Below, one piece after another: positions 31,844 to 40,968 of a DNA stretch of 64,000 nucleotides. The DNA is from Saccharomycopsis fibuligera x Saccharomycopsis cf. fibuligera. Its lineage: Eukaryota; Ascomycota; Saccharomycetes; Ascoideales; Saccharomycopsidaceae. The position numbers and the translations under genes were made by a program. The first letter of the stretch is position 1; each line of letters starts with the position of its first letter. The stretch covers positions 2,963,501 through 3,027,500 of the forward strand of contig CP012809.1 of NCBI GenBank assembly GCA_001936135.1, given 5' to 3'. The notes beneath the pieces were generated by a model. That model saw only the letters and a program-made list of their open reading frames with translations. It was not told where the DNA came from and ran no database searches.

Positions 31844-33724
31844 CTAGGACACATTCAACTGCTTCTCAACAACATAAGTGACCACAAACGGCAAGCTCAC
31901 TGCTAGTAAAACGTACTCCATCAACAAATACACCGACAAACAGTCCATTTGCGTAGTATCTTCAGCATCAGGATCCGTACAAGAAGCAGTGAAATAAAAT
32001 TGAGTAGTAGCAGAAGGCAAAGAATAAGTCACCACAATAACAAAAAAAATCATATCATCATCCAACCAATTCATTTGTCTTAACTTTGAGGCCCATGCAA
32101 CACCAACAATAGGAACAACACAAAGTTTTAAAATTACTAATGTGGCGGCACTAATTAGAAATTTTTTGTTTAAGTTTCCGAAACTTAGTCTTGAAATAGT
32201 GGTTCCTAACATTAGCAAACCTAGCGGAACTGATGCTTGCCCGATATACGCAGTATAATCCATAATGAAACTGAGTGGTGGTAATTTATCGGGAGCATTT
32301 TTCATATCGGGTACACGATCAGTTGTCACAAACAATGCTTTAAGCCAAGGAATTAAAGCAATAGCAAGACCTATTAATGCAGACATAGAGCATGGACGAA
32401 GAAAATTTTGTAAAAGAAAAATGAGCCAGTTTAAATGATATTTATCTACAAGTTTAATAGATTTACCTGCATCTTTCATATCTTTGCCAGTTTGAGCTCC
32501 AATCTCTGTGGTTGCAAGTTTTGTTAAAGTATTCAATCTGTTCAATGCTGGCTCATTATTAATTCGACTGTATTCAACAATAACGTTTCTAACGTTTTGA
32601 GATGGTAAAGATCGAAGTTCTAAGTTTCTTGAATTAGTGACGCCTAAAGTGTTAGCAGTATGCAATGAATCATCATTGGAAAGATACGTGAGGGCCGAGT
32701 TGACAGGAGACAAAATATTCGTGTTATTGTTATGATTAATTGCAGATTTGCCATAACTGTGATAGGACTTGGTGCTACTAGGCCTTCTGCTGCGTTTTTG
32801 CAAAGTTGAGTTTGATGGTCTTCTTTGGCGAGATGAAGTTTTTGAGTACATACTTGCTGGTTGTTGTAGCTCATTACTATTGAGTCCCTTAACCCGATTT
32901 GGTTCTTCCAAATCATCGACTGATGAAGACAAGCTTGTCACCGCAGATATGGCCGCCTCGGAGTCATCATCATCAAAAGTAACAGTAGGAGGATTTTGTT
33001 GGTTATCGCTAATATTATTGATGTTGTTTTTCTCTGTATCTTGTTTGTCAGCATTGGTTTCAGGTTGCTGCTGCTGCTGAGTGGTATCCTCTTTATTTAA
33101 ATTGTTTTTAGGCTCATCACTTGAACTATCTTCTTTGGACGAGCCTTTCTCCGGACTTGAGGCAAACCTAGCTGTTGCTTTTTGTTCTTCAAGATCAGCT
33201 TTAATTTTTTTTTCTCTATTGAAATCATACTCTACTAACCTAAATCCACCACAATTAAACAAGGTAATCAAAAAAGTAACAAGGAAAATACAAACGTAGG
33301 CAATGCCTTTATTACCTTCAGTTTCGTTGAACACTAACCCAGTATCTAAGGTCTGGATATAAGCAATCGGAAGATCAGAAATATTCGGGAAAGTCCCGCC
33401 GCAAATTGCCCCACCATACCACTTTCGGGGCACCGGAGTAATGGCAATAGTGACAATGGCACACACCGCTCCTACGGCATATAGTATTCCTGCACTTAGA
33501 AATATCACGCCAATTGCCTTCAAATCAGAGATGGCAATGCTGGAGACAATTTTATTGAAGGACAAACAGGGCAAAACTACCATCACGATCATGTCTGAAA
33601 TATTTCTGGTAACATCAACCGTGAGGACGTTGAGCTTAGCTAGGAGAAAGCCGGTGCCCATGATCAAGTAAATCTTGAAGATAGGCTTGACAGCAGAATA
33701 AATGACCGAGCCAATGTAAGCCAT
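31844..33724 (-). CDS. ECM3: PIN/auxin-efflux-carrier-like membrane protein (Ecm3 family)
   Basis: A 626-aa transporter of the Mem_trans (auxin efflux carrier-like) family, matching yeast Ecm3/Ynl095c. Five hydrophobic segments lie in residues 1-165 (IFKIYLIMGTGFLLAKLNVL, ISDMIVMVVLPCLSFNKIV, and the block with PRKWYGGAICGGTFPNISDLPIAYIQTL, the family's conserved crossover region). Five more lie in the last 200 residues (including YIGQASVPLGLLMLGTTISRL and FFVIVVTYSLPSATTQFYFT). A cytosolic loop of about 260 residues between the halves is rich in Ser, Asn and Asp and has no fold. The substrate is unknown; yeast relatives have been placed in the endoplasmic reticulum and linked to cell-wall phenotypes. 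It is divergently transcribed from the gene at 34196 over a 471-bp shared promoter. Confidence 0.82.
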   Translation of the reverse strand: MAYIGSVIYSAVKPIFKIYLIMGTGFLLAKLNVLTVDVTRNISDMIVMVVLPCLSFNKIVSSIAISDLKAIGVIFLSAGILYAVGAVCAIVTIAITPVPRKWYGGAICGGTFPNISDLPIAYIQTLDTGLVFNETEGNKGIAYVCIFLVTFLITLFNCGGFRLVEYDFNREKKIKADLEEQKATARFASSPEKGSSKEDSSSDEPKNNLNKEDTTQQQQQPETNADKQDTEKNNINNISDNQQNPPTVTFDDDDSEAAISAVTSLSSSVDDLEEPNRVKGLNSNELQQPASMYSKTSSRQRRPSNSTLQKRSRRPSSTKSYHSYGKSAINHNNNTNILSPVNSALTYLSNDDSLHTANTLGVTNSRNLELRSLPSQNVRNVIVEYSRINNEPALNRLNTLTKLATTEIGAQTGKDMKDAGKSIKLVDKYHLNWLIFLLQNFLRPCSMSALIGLAIALIPWLKALFVTTDRVPDMKNAPDKLPPLSFIMDYTAYIGQASVPLGLLMLGTTISRLSFGNLNKKFLISAATLVILKLCVVPIVGVAWASKLRQMNWLDDDMIFFVIVVTYSLPSATTQFYFTASCTDPDAEDTTQMDCLSVYLLMEYVLLAVSLPFVVTYVVEKQLNVS

Positions 33725-34195
33725 GGTTTGTATTTTTTTTATAAAGGTTGACAGAGGCGGAACAGTGACTCGTGGAGAGAAAAAGAGAGAAGATAGCAGA
33801 AGAGAAGATATATTGAGAAACAGTTTGCTTATCGCGCGGAGACTTTTTTTCCATCATGATCATCACACTGGACGCATAATAATGCATCACAACGCGCTGC
33901 AGCGCGCCTGTCACTCACTTCTCCAGAAAACAGAAAAATATTTTTCGAGGATCCAACTGGAAGGGTCATTGAGGTGAGCAGCCCGTGTGCCCGATTAGGA
34001 AGGATAAACAAAGTGTCTGAGACAGGACCCAAGCCAGAGCCAGCCATGGGTGTATAGAGTGATGCCAGGTCTTTATAAGACGTGATCGCGCCCTCAATCT
34101 TTTCAACCTCATACGAGGCTGTATATGAACATCATATAAAGTGTATTTTTCACTTTATTGTTTTCTCTCTTTCAAACTAAAGACAATACATCAAG
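33725..34195. promoter_or_regulatory. Divergent promoter between ECM3 and the gene at 34196
   Basis: A 471-bp shared upstream region. It carries a perfect palindrome CGCGCTGCAGCGCG at 33893-33906 and a second CGCG cluster (atcgcgcgg) at 33831-33839. CG-rich cores of this sort are bound in yeasts by RSC-associated zinc-cluster factors (CGCGCG) and resemble the ACGCG core of MBF sites. A TATA-like tataaga sits at about 34074. Confidence 0.5.
33893..33906. promoter_or_regulatory. 14-bp perfect palindrome CGCGCTGCAGCGCG
   Basis: All fourteen bases form an exact inverted repeat, standing out from AT-rich surroundings in the divergent promoter. It is a candidate protein-binding site for a dimeric or CGCG-specific factor. 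Confidence 0.6.
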
Positions 34196-36658
34196 ATGAA
34201 GTTTCGGGATGGCACTGCCAAAGCACTTGCTTGGATAGCTGAGAAAGATTTAGCTGAAGAAAGAGCAAGAAGAAAAGCTCAAAACAAGCATCCGTCCACA
34301 TTCTCATCTCCCACAAGATCAAGTTCCAGTAAAAGTGACTATGATTCAGACATAATGACTGGCTCTCCCTCAAGTCGAAGAACTCAGTCTACAACTCTTA
34401 GTAAAATCCCAACACTTCAAGAAGTCAAAGATGCAGAATTTTGTTTCACTGACGAGGAGGACTATCAGGGCAACAATGATGACACCATTTCAATGATAAA
34501 CGAATCAGAAATTAGTGCTGCCGTCAACAACAGCAACAAGAGACCGTTTGGATTTTGTGATTCTGCAAGAACTGACCTGATGAGTGAGATTGGCCATGAT
34601 ATTGACAATTTGATAAGGACAACCAACGAACTTGACAATGAAGATGTTGACTATGACGAATCAATCAACAACATGCCACTTTCGCGCAAGAAGAGTATTG
34701 ATACAGTAGTGACCACTGGATTCTTCCACAACAAATTCACGGAAAAAACTGCAAGCCTAGCTTCCTCTTCACCGGTAGCAAACATTGTTAATATTAATAT
34801 CCATAACATGCAAGAATTTTTTGAATTTGTTCATAAAAACTTCAAACCATCAAACTTCAAATCTTTGAAATTTTGGCAAAATGTAATTTATGGCATGGCA
34901 AACTTGGTGAAAAATTCTAATTATATCAGTACTTCACAAAACAATAAGTTGCATTTACAAAGCTTTATCTTTGGCGTGGTTTCTACAAACATTACATTCT
35001 TGATAAAACCATTGGTGTATCATTATGTTAGTTTTTGGATTCAGTTGGTGTGTAAGTTGCTCAAACATGTTGCAGTTTGGTTATCGGTGGTGGGGGCATT
35101 ATATATAGCTTACAAAGCTTACATGTCAAGCAGTATGGCTGGTAATGGAAATGGTAATGATAGAGAGAGTTATTCAAACCAGGAGCATCGGAATAACAAA
35201 TTGACGAGAATTGACGCTGATAAAGATAAACTGAGAGTTCGCACGTCCAAAGGGATGCCCAAACTCATTTCGAAATATTCTTTGGCTGACTCTGACAGTG
35301 ACGGTGAAAGAATTGGCCGTCGCCAGCAGAACAACAATATTAACACAAACAAAAACAAAAAAAAAAGTAACATCCAGGACAAAATTGAAAAATATAATAA
35401 AAAAGTTCAACCTACAAAGTCAAAATCAAAACCCGAGTGTAATGGTCTCACTGAGAATGATATGATGATTATTAAAGCATTAGCAGCTAACAAACTACAG
35501 CTTCCGAATAACAAATCAAATAAAAAGAAACCTACCCATGATGTCAATGATCATGTTGCTGATCATGCTAATGGAGATGGTAAATCTCCATATGGCGGTG
35601 ATGCCAGGCAGTTTGATTATGAACACACCCAAAAGAAGCTATCTCATCCATCTTCTTCCCAACCTCAACCTCAGTCACGACTTCAACCGCAATCTCAACC
35701 GCAACAGCTGCTGCAAATTTCATCAGCTGTTCATAATGCAGTTACTAGGATAAATCAAGGAACGCGGCATCATGGCAATTATGGACCTGGTTATGATTAC
35801 AAACAACAGTCACAGCAGCCACAACAAGAGTATGGCTATAATTATCCTCAGACTAATAATTACAGTCAACCGCAAAATCAAAGTCAAGATAGCCCAGGAA
35901 TAGAAGAAAGCAGCCTGTATCACGACCACATTCATTCTAAAAATAATGCGTTATCTGCAAAGCAAAGAGAATATTCATTGTTTTCTGAAGATATAAATGG
36001 GGTAAGCTTGAATCCGTACTATCTGAGACCAAACACTGCTGTCTCTCCCACAAGACATTTTCAAAAAGAAACAGCTCCTCAACATGAACAGCATACTTTT
36101 GGCGGGGAAAAATTGGATATGGTGACACCAATTAGCACAAAAGTGGAGCGTAGGATACTGCGTACACCAAGCCCGATGAGAAAAAACGAGGTGATTTCAC
36201 CAAAAAAGCAGCAAAATCAGCAACGGCAACACCAGCAAAGAACATCTAATTTTGACATCGAATCATTCAATGCTGACAATGACAGTGCCTTATTGCGCCG
36301 AGCAGCAGCATCAGTCACGCCAGGGGTAACAACAACGACAGCAAACCGTCACTCTCGTCCAACATCTTCATCATCGGCCACGTCTTCCTCTTCTGGATCT
36401 TCTGGATTCACAACAGCTTCCTCATTCCCACCGATGTCACTTTCAAGAATCTCGACCACCGCTACCACTAAAACCTCATCTTCAAGATATACAACACCAG
36501 GCATCGATACTGATTTGATGTCGATAAATTCAAAGCCATTTAGCATTGAGTCACGTCAACAAAGTCCATCTAGAAATTATGTTAGAACTGCTAATTCCAT
36601 GAGAGTCCCTACTGAGAGGGCTGCTTCTCCTCATAGAACTAGATCAATATTTGAGTGA
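34196..36658 (+). CDS. Unrecognised 820-aa membrane protein, mostly disordered
   Basis: I do not recognise this family. The N-terminus is charged (MKFRDGTAKALAWIAEKDLAEERARRKAQ, likely helical). It is followed by a Ser-rich disordered region with acidic blocks (DAEFCFTDEEDYQ, DNEDVDYDES). A folded segment at about residues 200-245 (MQEFFEFVHKNFKPSNFKSLKFW) precedes two hydrophobic stretches at about 255-275 and 285-311 (FLIKPLVYHYVSFWIQLVCKL; AVWLSVVGALYIAYKAYM). The remaining 500 residues are Gln/Asn/Ser-rich with many Ser-Pro and Thr-Pro sites (TPSPMRK, SPTRH, ISPKK), suggesting cyclin-dependent kinase control. A nuclear-envelope, spindle-pole or endoplasmic-reticulum role would fit but is speculation. 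In-frame CTG codons occur (e.g. 35708-35713). The start is the first ATG and gives the conserved-looking helix. Confidence 0.85.
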   Translation: MKFRDGTAKALAWIAEKDLAEERARRKAQNKHPSTFSSPTRSSSSKSDYDSDIMTGSPSSRRTQSTTLSKIPTLQEVKDAEFCFTDEEDYQGNNDDTISMINESEISAAVNNSNKRPFGFCDSARTDLMSEIGHDIDNLIRTTNELDNEDVDYDESINNMPLSRKKSIDTVVTTGFFHNKFTEKTASLASSSPVANIVNINIHNMQEFFEFVHKNFKPSNFKSLKFWQNVIYGMANLVKNSNYISTSQNNKLHLQSFIFGVVSTNITFLIKPLVYHYVSFWIQLVCKLLKHVAVWLSVVGALYIAYKAYMSSSMAGNGNGNDRESYSNQEHRNNKLTRIDADKDKLRVRTSKGMPKLISKYSLADSDSDGERIGRRQQNNNINTNKNKKKSNIQDKIEKYNKKVQPTKSKSKPECNGLTENDMMIIKALAANKLQLPNNKSNKKKPTHDVNDHVADHANGDGKSPYGGDARQFDYEHTQKKLSHPSSSQPQPQSRLQPQSQPQQLLQISSAVHNAVTRINQGTRHHGNYGPGYDYKQQSQQPQQEYGYNYPQTNNYSQPQNQSQDSPGIEESSLYHDHIHSKNNALSAKQREYSLFSEDINGVSLNPYYLRPNTAVSPTRHFQKETAPQHEQHTFGGEKLDMVTPISTKVERRILRTPSPMRKNEVISPKKQQNQQRQHQQRTSNFDIESFNADNDSALLRRAAASVTPGVTTTTANRHSRPTSSSSATSSSSGSSGFTTASSFPPMSLSRISTTATTKTSSSRYTTPGIDTDLMSINSKPFSIESRQQSPSRNYVRTANSMRVPTERAASPHRTRSIFE

Positions 36659-37318
36659 GGAAACAGTACATTATGTTCTTGCAGTGCAAGCAAAGTAAAC
36701 TTTTTCTAATTTAGTTCTACTTTTTTTCTGTTCTTCATATATATATATTAACGGTCAGTCAAAATATTTTCAACAATTTTCTTCTCAATTTCTTCTTTTG
36801 ACTTTATCTAAAATATTTACTTCTGATCAGCTGGTATTGACATTGGTAATAACAACCGATAATGACAATTCACTAATCTTTTCTTAAAAATTTTTATTTG
36901 CTAGTTTTGCACTTTATTTACTTCTACGGTTTTTTTTTTTTTTTTTTTTTTTAATTTCATCACACTTTTGAAAACACTTTTTGCATATACTCGCTTCAAC
37001 ATCATCCAAACATTTTGCTTGCACTTCCGCATTTCTTATAATATAAAACCTCGTTTCATTGCTGCACTTACAATAACTACTTAGCCAACCCAGTAAGCTG
37101 CATGTTAAGCAATTTGTTAATATTTAAATCGAAGGGCACGTGCTGCACCCAATTGCTCATCGCTGCGAGGCTATTTCGCACCTCTTTTTTTTGCTAATGC
37201 AAGAATGGGGAAGCCAATAAGCTGGAGCCCGTTTTGTCCGATCTGGAGAGTAGGAAGTCTTCGAGCTGTAACTTATCGTCATTCTTCAATATTTGACTAG
37301 ATATACTTAAAAGCCTTT
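36659..37318. other. Intergenic upstream of RKI1
   Basis: 3' flank of the preceding gene with a T run (about 36931-36952), then the RKI1 promoter. No gene or specific motif recognised. Confidence 0.5.
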
Positions 37319-38239
37319 ATGCTAGTATCACGAAGAAGTTTGAAATCGTTTTTCCCAAGCCAAGCATACTTATCACTTAGTACAAGATCCACACGAATCA
37401 CATTCAGATTCTCAAGAATAAATACGATCCTGAGCCTAATCACAAAAAGACCAATAGCCACATCTACGATTACAATGGCCAACTCACTTAAAAATATAGC
37501 TGACTTGCCCCCATTACAAGATCCATTAGAATCTGCCAAAAGAGTTGCTGCTTATCGTGCAGTTGATGAAAATTTCCCTCAGCAACAAGATGATAAAGAT
37601 ATCATTGTTGGTATTGGATCTGGCTCTACGGTAGTTTATGCTGCTGAAAGAATCGGACAGTTACCAAACAAGGACAAGTTTGTGTGCGTTCCTACGGGTT
37701 TCCAATCCCAGCAATTGATCATTGACAATGGACTCAGACTAGGCAAGATTGAACAATATCCAGTGATTGATATTGCCTTCGATGGAGCTGATGAAGTAGA
37801 TCAACAATTGAATTTGATTAAAGGTGGTGGTGCTTGCCTTTTCCAAGAAAAAGTGGTTGCAAAAACTGCTAAAAAATTCATTGTTGTGGCTGATTATCGT
37901 AAGAAATCTCCAAACTACTTGGGGGTTTCTTGGAGAAGAGGTGTGCCTATTGAAGTTGTTCCGGTGGCTTACAACAAGGTGCTTCAAGATTTGATCAATA
38001 TGGGATCCAAGAAAGCTATTGTTAGACAAGGTGGGTCAGCTAAGGCAGGACCAGTGGTCACTGATAACAATAACTTTTTGATTGACGCTGACTTCGGTAA
38101 TATTGAGAACCCATTGGCATTGCATGAAAAGATCAAGGCCCTTGTGGGAGTGGTGGAAACTGGTTTGTTTGTTGATGGAATTGCTGACAAGGCGTACTTT
38201 GGAGAAAGCGATGGTCAAGTTAGCGTGCAAGAGAAGTAG
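37319..38239 (+). CDS. RKI1: Ribose-5-phosphate ketol-isomerase
   Basis: Converts ribulose-5-phosphate to ribose-5-phosphate in the non-oxidative pentose phosphate pathway. The core is unmistakable: [70 protein letters not shown] (catalytic Asp/Glu/Lys region), [10 protein letters not shown] and [25 protein letters not shown]. Two starts are possible. The ATG at 37475 gives the usual cytosolic enzyme of 254 aa (MANSLKN...). The ATG at 37319 adds 52 residues with nine Arg, two Lys, many Ser/Thr and no acidic residue, which looks like a mitochondrial presequence. I give the long form because the frame and its ATG are intact, but the short form is the certain product. Dual localisation by alternative transcription or leaky scanning is an inference. 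Confidence 0.96.
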   Translation: MLVSRRSLKSFFPSQAYLSLSTRSTRITFRFSRINTILSLITKRPIATSTITMANSLKNIADLPPLQDPLESAKRVAAYRAVDENFPQQQDDKDIIVGIGSGSTVVYAAERIGQLPNKDKFVCVPTGFQSQQLIIDNGLRLGKIEQYPVIDIAFDGADEVDQQLNLIKGGGACLFQEKVVAKTAKKFIVVADYRKKSPNYLGVSWRRGVPIEVVPVAYNKVLQDLINMGSKKAIVRQGGSAKAGPVVTDNNNFLIDADFGNIENPLALHEKIKALVGVVETGLFVDGIADKAYFGESDGQVSVQEK

Positions 38240-38870
38240 CCAGTGTGCACGTTGTGTTAGTTTGTATTTAGCTATATAGCAACAAAAATAGATGTGATGT
38301 TTGAGTTGTTTTGAATAGTGGCATACCACTGGTATAGTAGTAGTCTTTCCGGTGAATGCCAATCGTGGAGATGTGGCTAGTGTGGTAGTCAGATGACATC
38401 AGCCACATAATGTTGTGGCGCGTAGGCCGTAGTGCTTTTAGTTATTGGAGGACGCCCCCCAAAGATGACTAAATTAGCCCACTTTTCTCATTCAATATTT
38501 ACTAGCCCCCATTGTAGTCAGCTGATCTGGTTTGGAGCTACATAGCATCCAAACACCACATACTTTAGCTTTTCTCGTGCCACGTGCCGAGGCAGTTTTT
38601 TACTTTTTTCTCTTTTTTGTCCCCGTGACATCCTCAGGCGGCTGTCCGCCATTTCGCTGCTCTATCCGCTCACTTCGCTCGCTCTCACTCCCAGTGCTAA
38701 ACTCCCGTGTGCAGGTGACCGCCCCTCCAGGCAGAATCTGAGAAAAAAAATTTCACAATCTTCAAAAATATTTGTGCCTGATATTTTCTAATATAGACAG
38801 AAGAACTTTCCCGGTTGTAATAGAATCCTATCATAACAGAATTTCCGCAACACAATAAGCTTCACTCACC
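38240..38870. promoter_or_regulatory. RPS7 promoter region
   Basis: Between RKI1 and RPS7 on the same strand. A CACGTG (Cbf1-type E-box) lies at 38581-38586, 285 bp before the RPS7 start; Cbf1 takes part in ribosomal-protein gene control in C. albicans. An inverted repeat ATACCA-C-TGGTAT at 38323-38335 lies just behind RKI1. A pyrimidine-rich stretch follows the E-box. Confidence 0.5.
38581..38586. promoter_or_regulatory. CACGTG E-box upstream of RPS7
   Basis: Exact CACGTG within gtgccacgtgccg. Position and the known use of Cbf1 sites at Candida ribosomal-protein promoters make it a reasonable candidate. No partner Tbf1 site (ACCCTA-like) was noticed. Confidence 0.4.
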
Positions 38871-39993
38871 ATGTCTGCTGCTGCTAAAGTCTTATCTTCT
38901 GAACCAACCGAACTTGAGTTGCAAGTCGCTCAAGCTTTCCTCGACTTGGAATCTCACACTCCAGAATTGAAGGCCGAATTGAGACCATTGCAATTCAAAT
39001 CCATCAGAGAAGTAAGTGAACAATGATGTATTACCAATATTGAGAAACTTGTGTAAAAATTGCATGTGGTTGTTTTTTAAAAGATATTCTACGCAAGAAT
39101 GTATTCAATGAAAGAAAAATGTGGACCTTGGGTTTAGTATGAAGAATATATGACAAGTGATTAAGAGAGCAAAACAATAAACAAGAAGATTCATACGGAT
39201 AGAAGCAGAAATTACAGTTTCCAAGAAGACCAAATTAAACAGTCAGACAATATTGATGGCGAAATGTTATTAGAAGAGTCAAATGGCAAAAAAGAAAAAA
39301 ATAAGTATATTCAAAGATTCTAATCTTAAAGAGAGCCAGTCATACACTAAACAATGAAGTTATCATTCAATATATGTACAAAGCTATACAAAATGAGTCT
39401 TTTAATATAAAAAGGAATTTCAGTGATCACAGATATTATGCTAAAATTAATCAGCCACAATGCTAAATTATTCTATTCAGAGAAGTCCCCACAAGCATCT
39501 TACACATTTCTCAACTTTTGTATAAACATATATTCTTGTAATACAAATTACTAACATTCTCTTTTAGATCGATGTTGCCGGTGGTAAAAAAGCTATTGTC
39601 ATCTTTGTCCCAGTTCCATCTTTGAGTGCTTACCACAAAGTTCAAATCAGATTGACCAGAGAATTGGAAAAGAAATTCCCAGACAGACATGTTGTCTTTT
39701 TGGCTGAAAGAAGAATCTTGCCAAAACCAGGTAGAACTTCTAGACAAGTCCAAAAGAGACCAAGATCCAGAACTTTGACTGCTGTCCACGACAAAGTCTT
39801 GGAAGATTTGGTTTTCCCAACTGAAATTGTTGGTAAGAGAGTTAGATTCTTGGTTGGTGGTAACAAGATCCAAAAAGTCTTGTTGGACTCCAAGGATTCT
39901 TCTAACGTTGACTACAAGTTGGAATCTTTCCAATCCGTTTACAACAAATTGACTGGTAAACAAGTTGTTTTCGAAATTCCAGGTGACTACTAA
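38871..39993 (+). CDS. RPS7A: 40S ribosomal protein eS7, one intron
   Basis: Exon 1 is 38871-39011 (47 codons, [10 protein letters not shown] to KSIRE), the intron is 39012-39567, and exon 2 is 39568-39993 ([17 protein letters not shown] to the end EIPGDY). The joined product is 188 aa, as expected for eS7. The intron begins GTAAGT, has a perfect TACTAAC branch point at 39549-39555 and ends TTTTAG. At 556 bp it is the long type typical of ribosomal-protein genes. eS7 is a component of the small subunit and is needed for 18S rRNA maturation. Codon use is extremely biased (TTG, AGA, GCT, GTC), as for very highly expressed genes. No snoRNA with paired C/D boxes was recognised inside the intron. 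Confidence 0.97.
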
Positions 39994-40968
39994 ATGACCT
40001 CTTCTCTCTCTTTTTAGTTTTATCTAAACGTTTTTTTTAATCTAAAAAAAATTTTAAACAAAAAAGAAATTGTAGTCATGATAAACTCACAAGCACAAAC
40101 ACAAAAAGAAAAAAATGATGAAATGATGGGAAAGATATCAAAATAGGCTTTTTCTTAATATCGAACCTATACAGTATTTTTCTTTGTTTATTGTTACTCT
40201 TTGAATGCATGTATTAATATAATCCTCATAATAATTCTTATCTATCGCAAAAACGCGCATCTCGTATCTCATTATCATGAGTGTGAAATTCCATGAGTGT
40301 TTGTTATGTATCTAAGGGTAGACAAGCACTAACTACTCAATTATGTCATCGGCAAAGACAGTGGATACTCGTGAAGTTGATATATTGATCTATACACTGC
40401 AACGGTACTCCCCAAATGGCTAGTAAAGTCGGTGTTTTCACTCAAAAGGGACATTCTCGAGCATGAACGAACTAAACTGCCACTTTGCTAGTGTCCTTGC
40501 ACCGTAATATTGTAGTTCATCCATTGCCTAATTTTTTTTTTTTTTTTTTTTATCAGAAGATCCTAATTACTCGGACAAAAAATGTGTGATATATACTTTA
40601 CCATTGTAGACAATAACCATTGGTGCATCCTGCTATGGTAAGCCGTCCCATAGCAGACCAAAAAAGAAACCTGTTGAAAACTCAGCTAGTTATAAACTTC
40701 GCCAAAATGTCAATGTAACTCAGCTAGAATTTGACAGGCACCTTGTTCTTTTGGTTTTATACAAATGAATTCAAATTCTAATACAATATCAAGCAGTCAG
40801 CAGTCTTCATTCGTAGCTCTCATACAGAAGTGCTTACACCAATAAAAACTATAAATTTACAAATGTATATTAAATTTTTTTTTCCTTTTAATTAATTTTT
40901 TACTTTTTTTTTATTTTTTTTTCTATTATTTTATTTTACTTAGATAGTCGCCGTCTAAGCCTTGTATT
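39994..40968. other. Intergenic between convergent RPS7 and PAN3
   Basis: 3' flanks of two convergent genes. Contains T runs at about 40531-40551 and a T-rich stretch near 40875-40930. No gene recognised. Confidence 0.5.
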
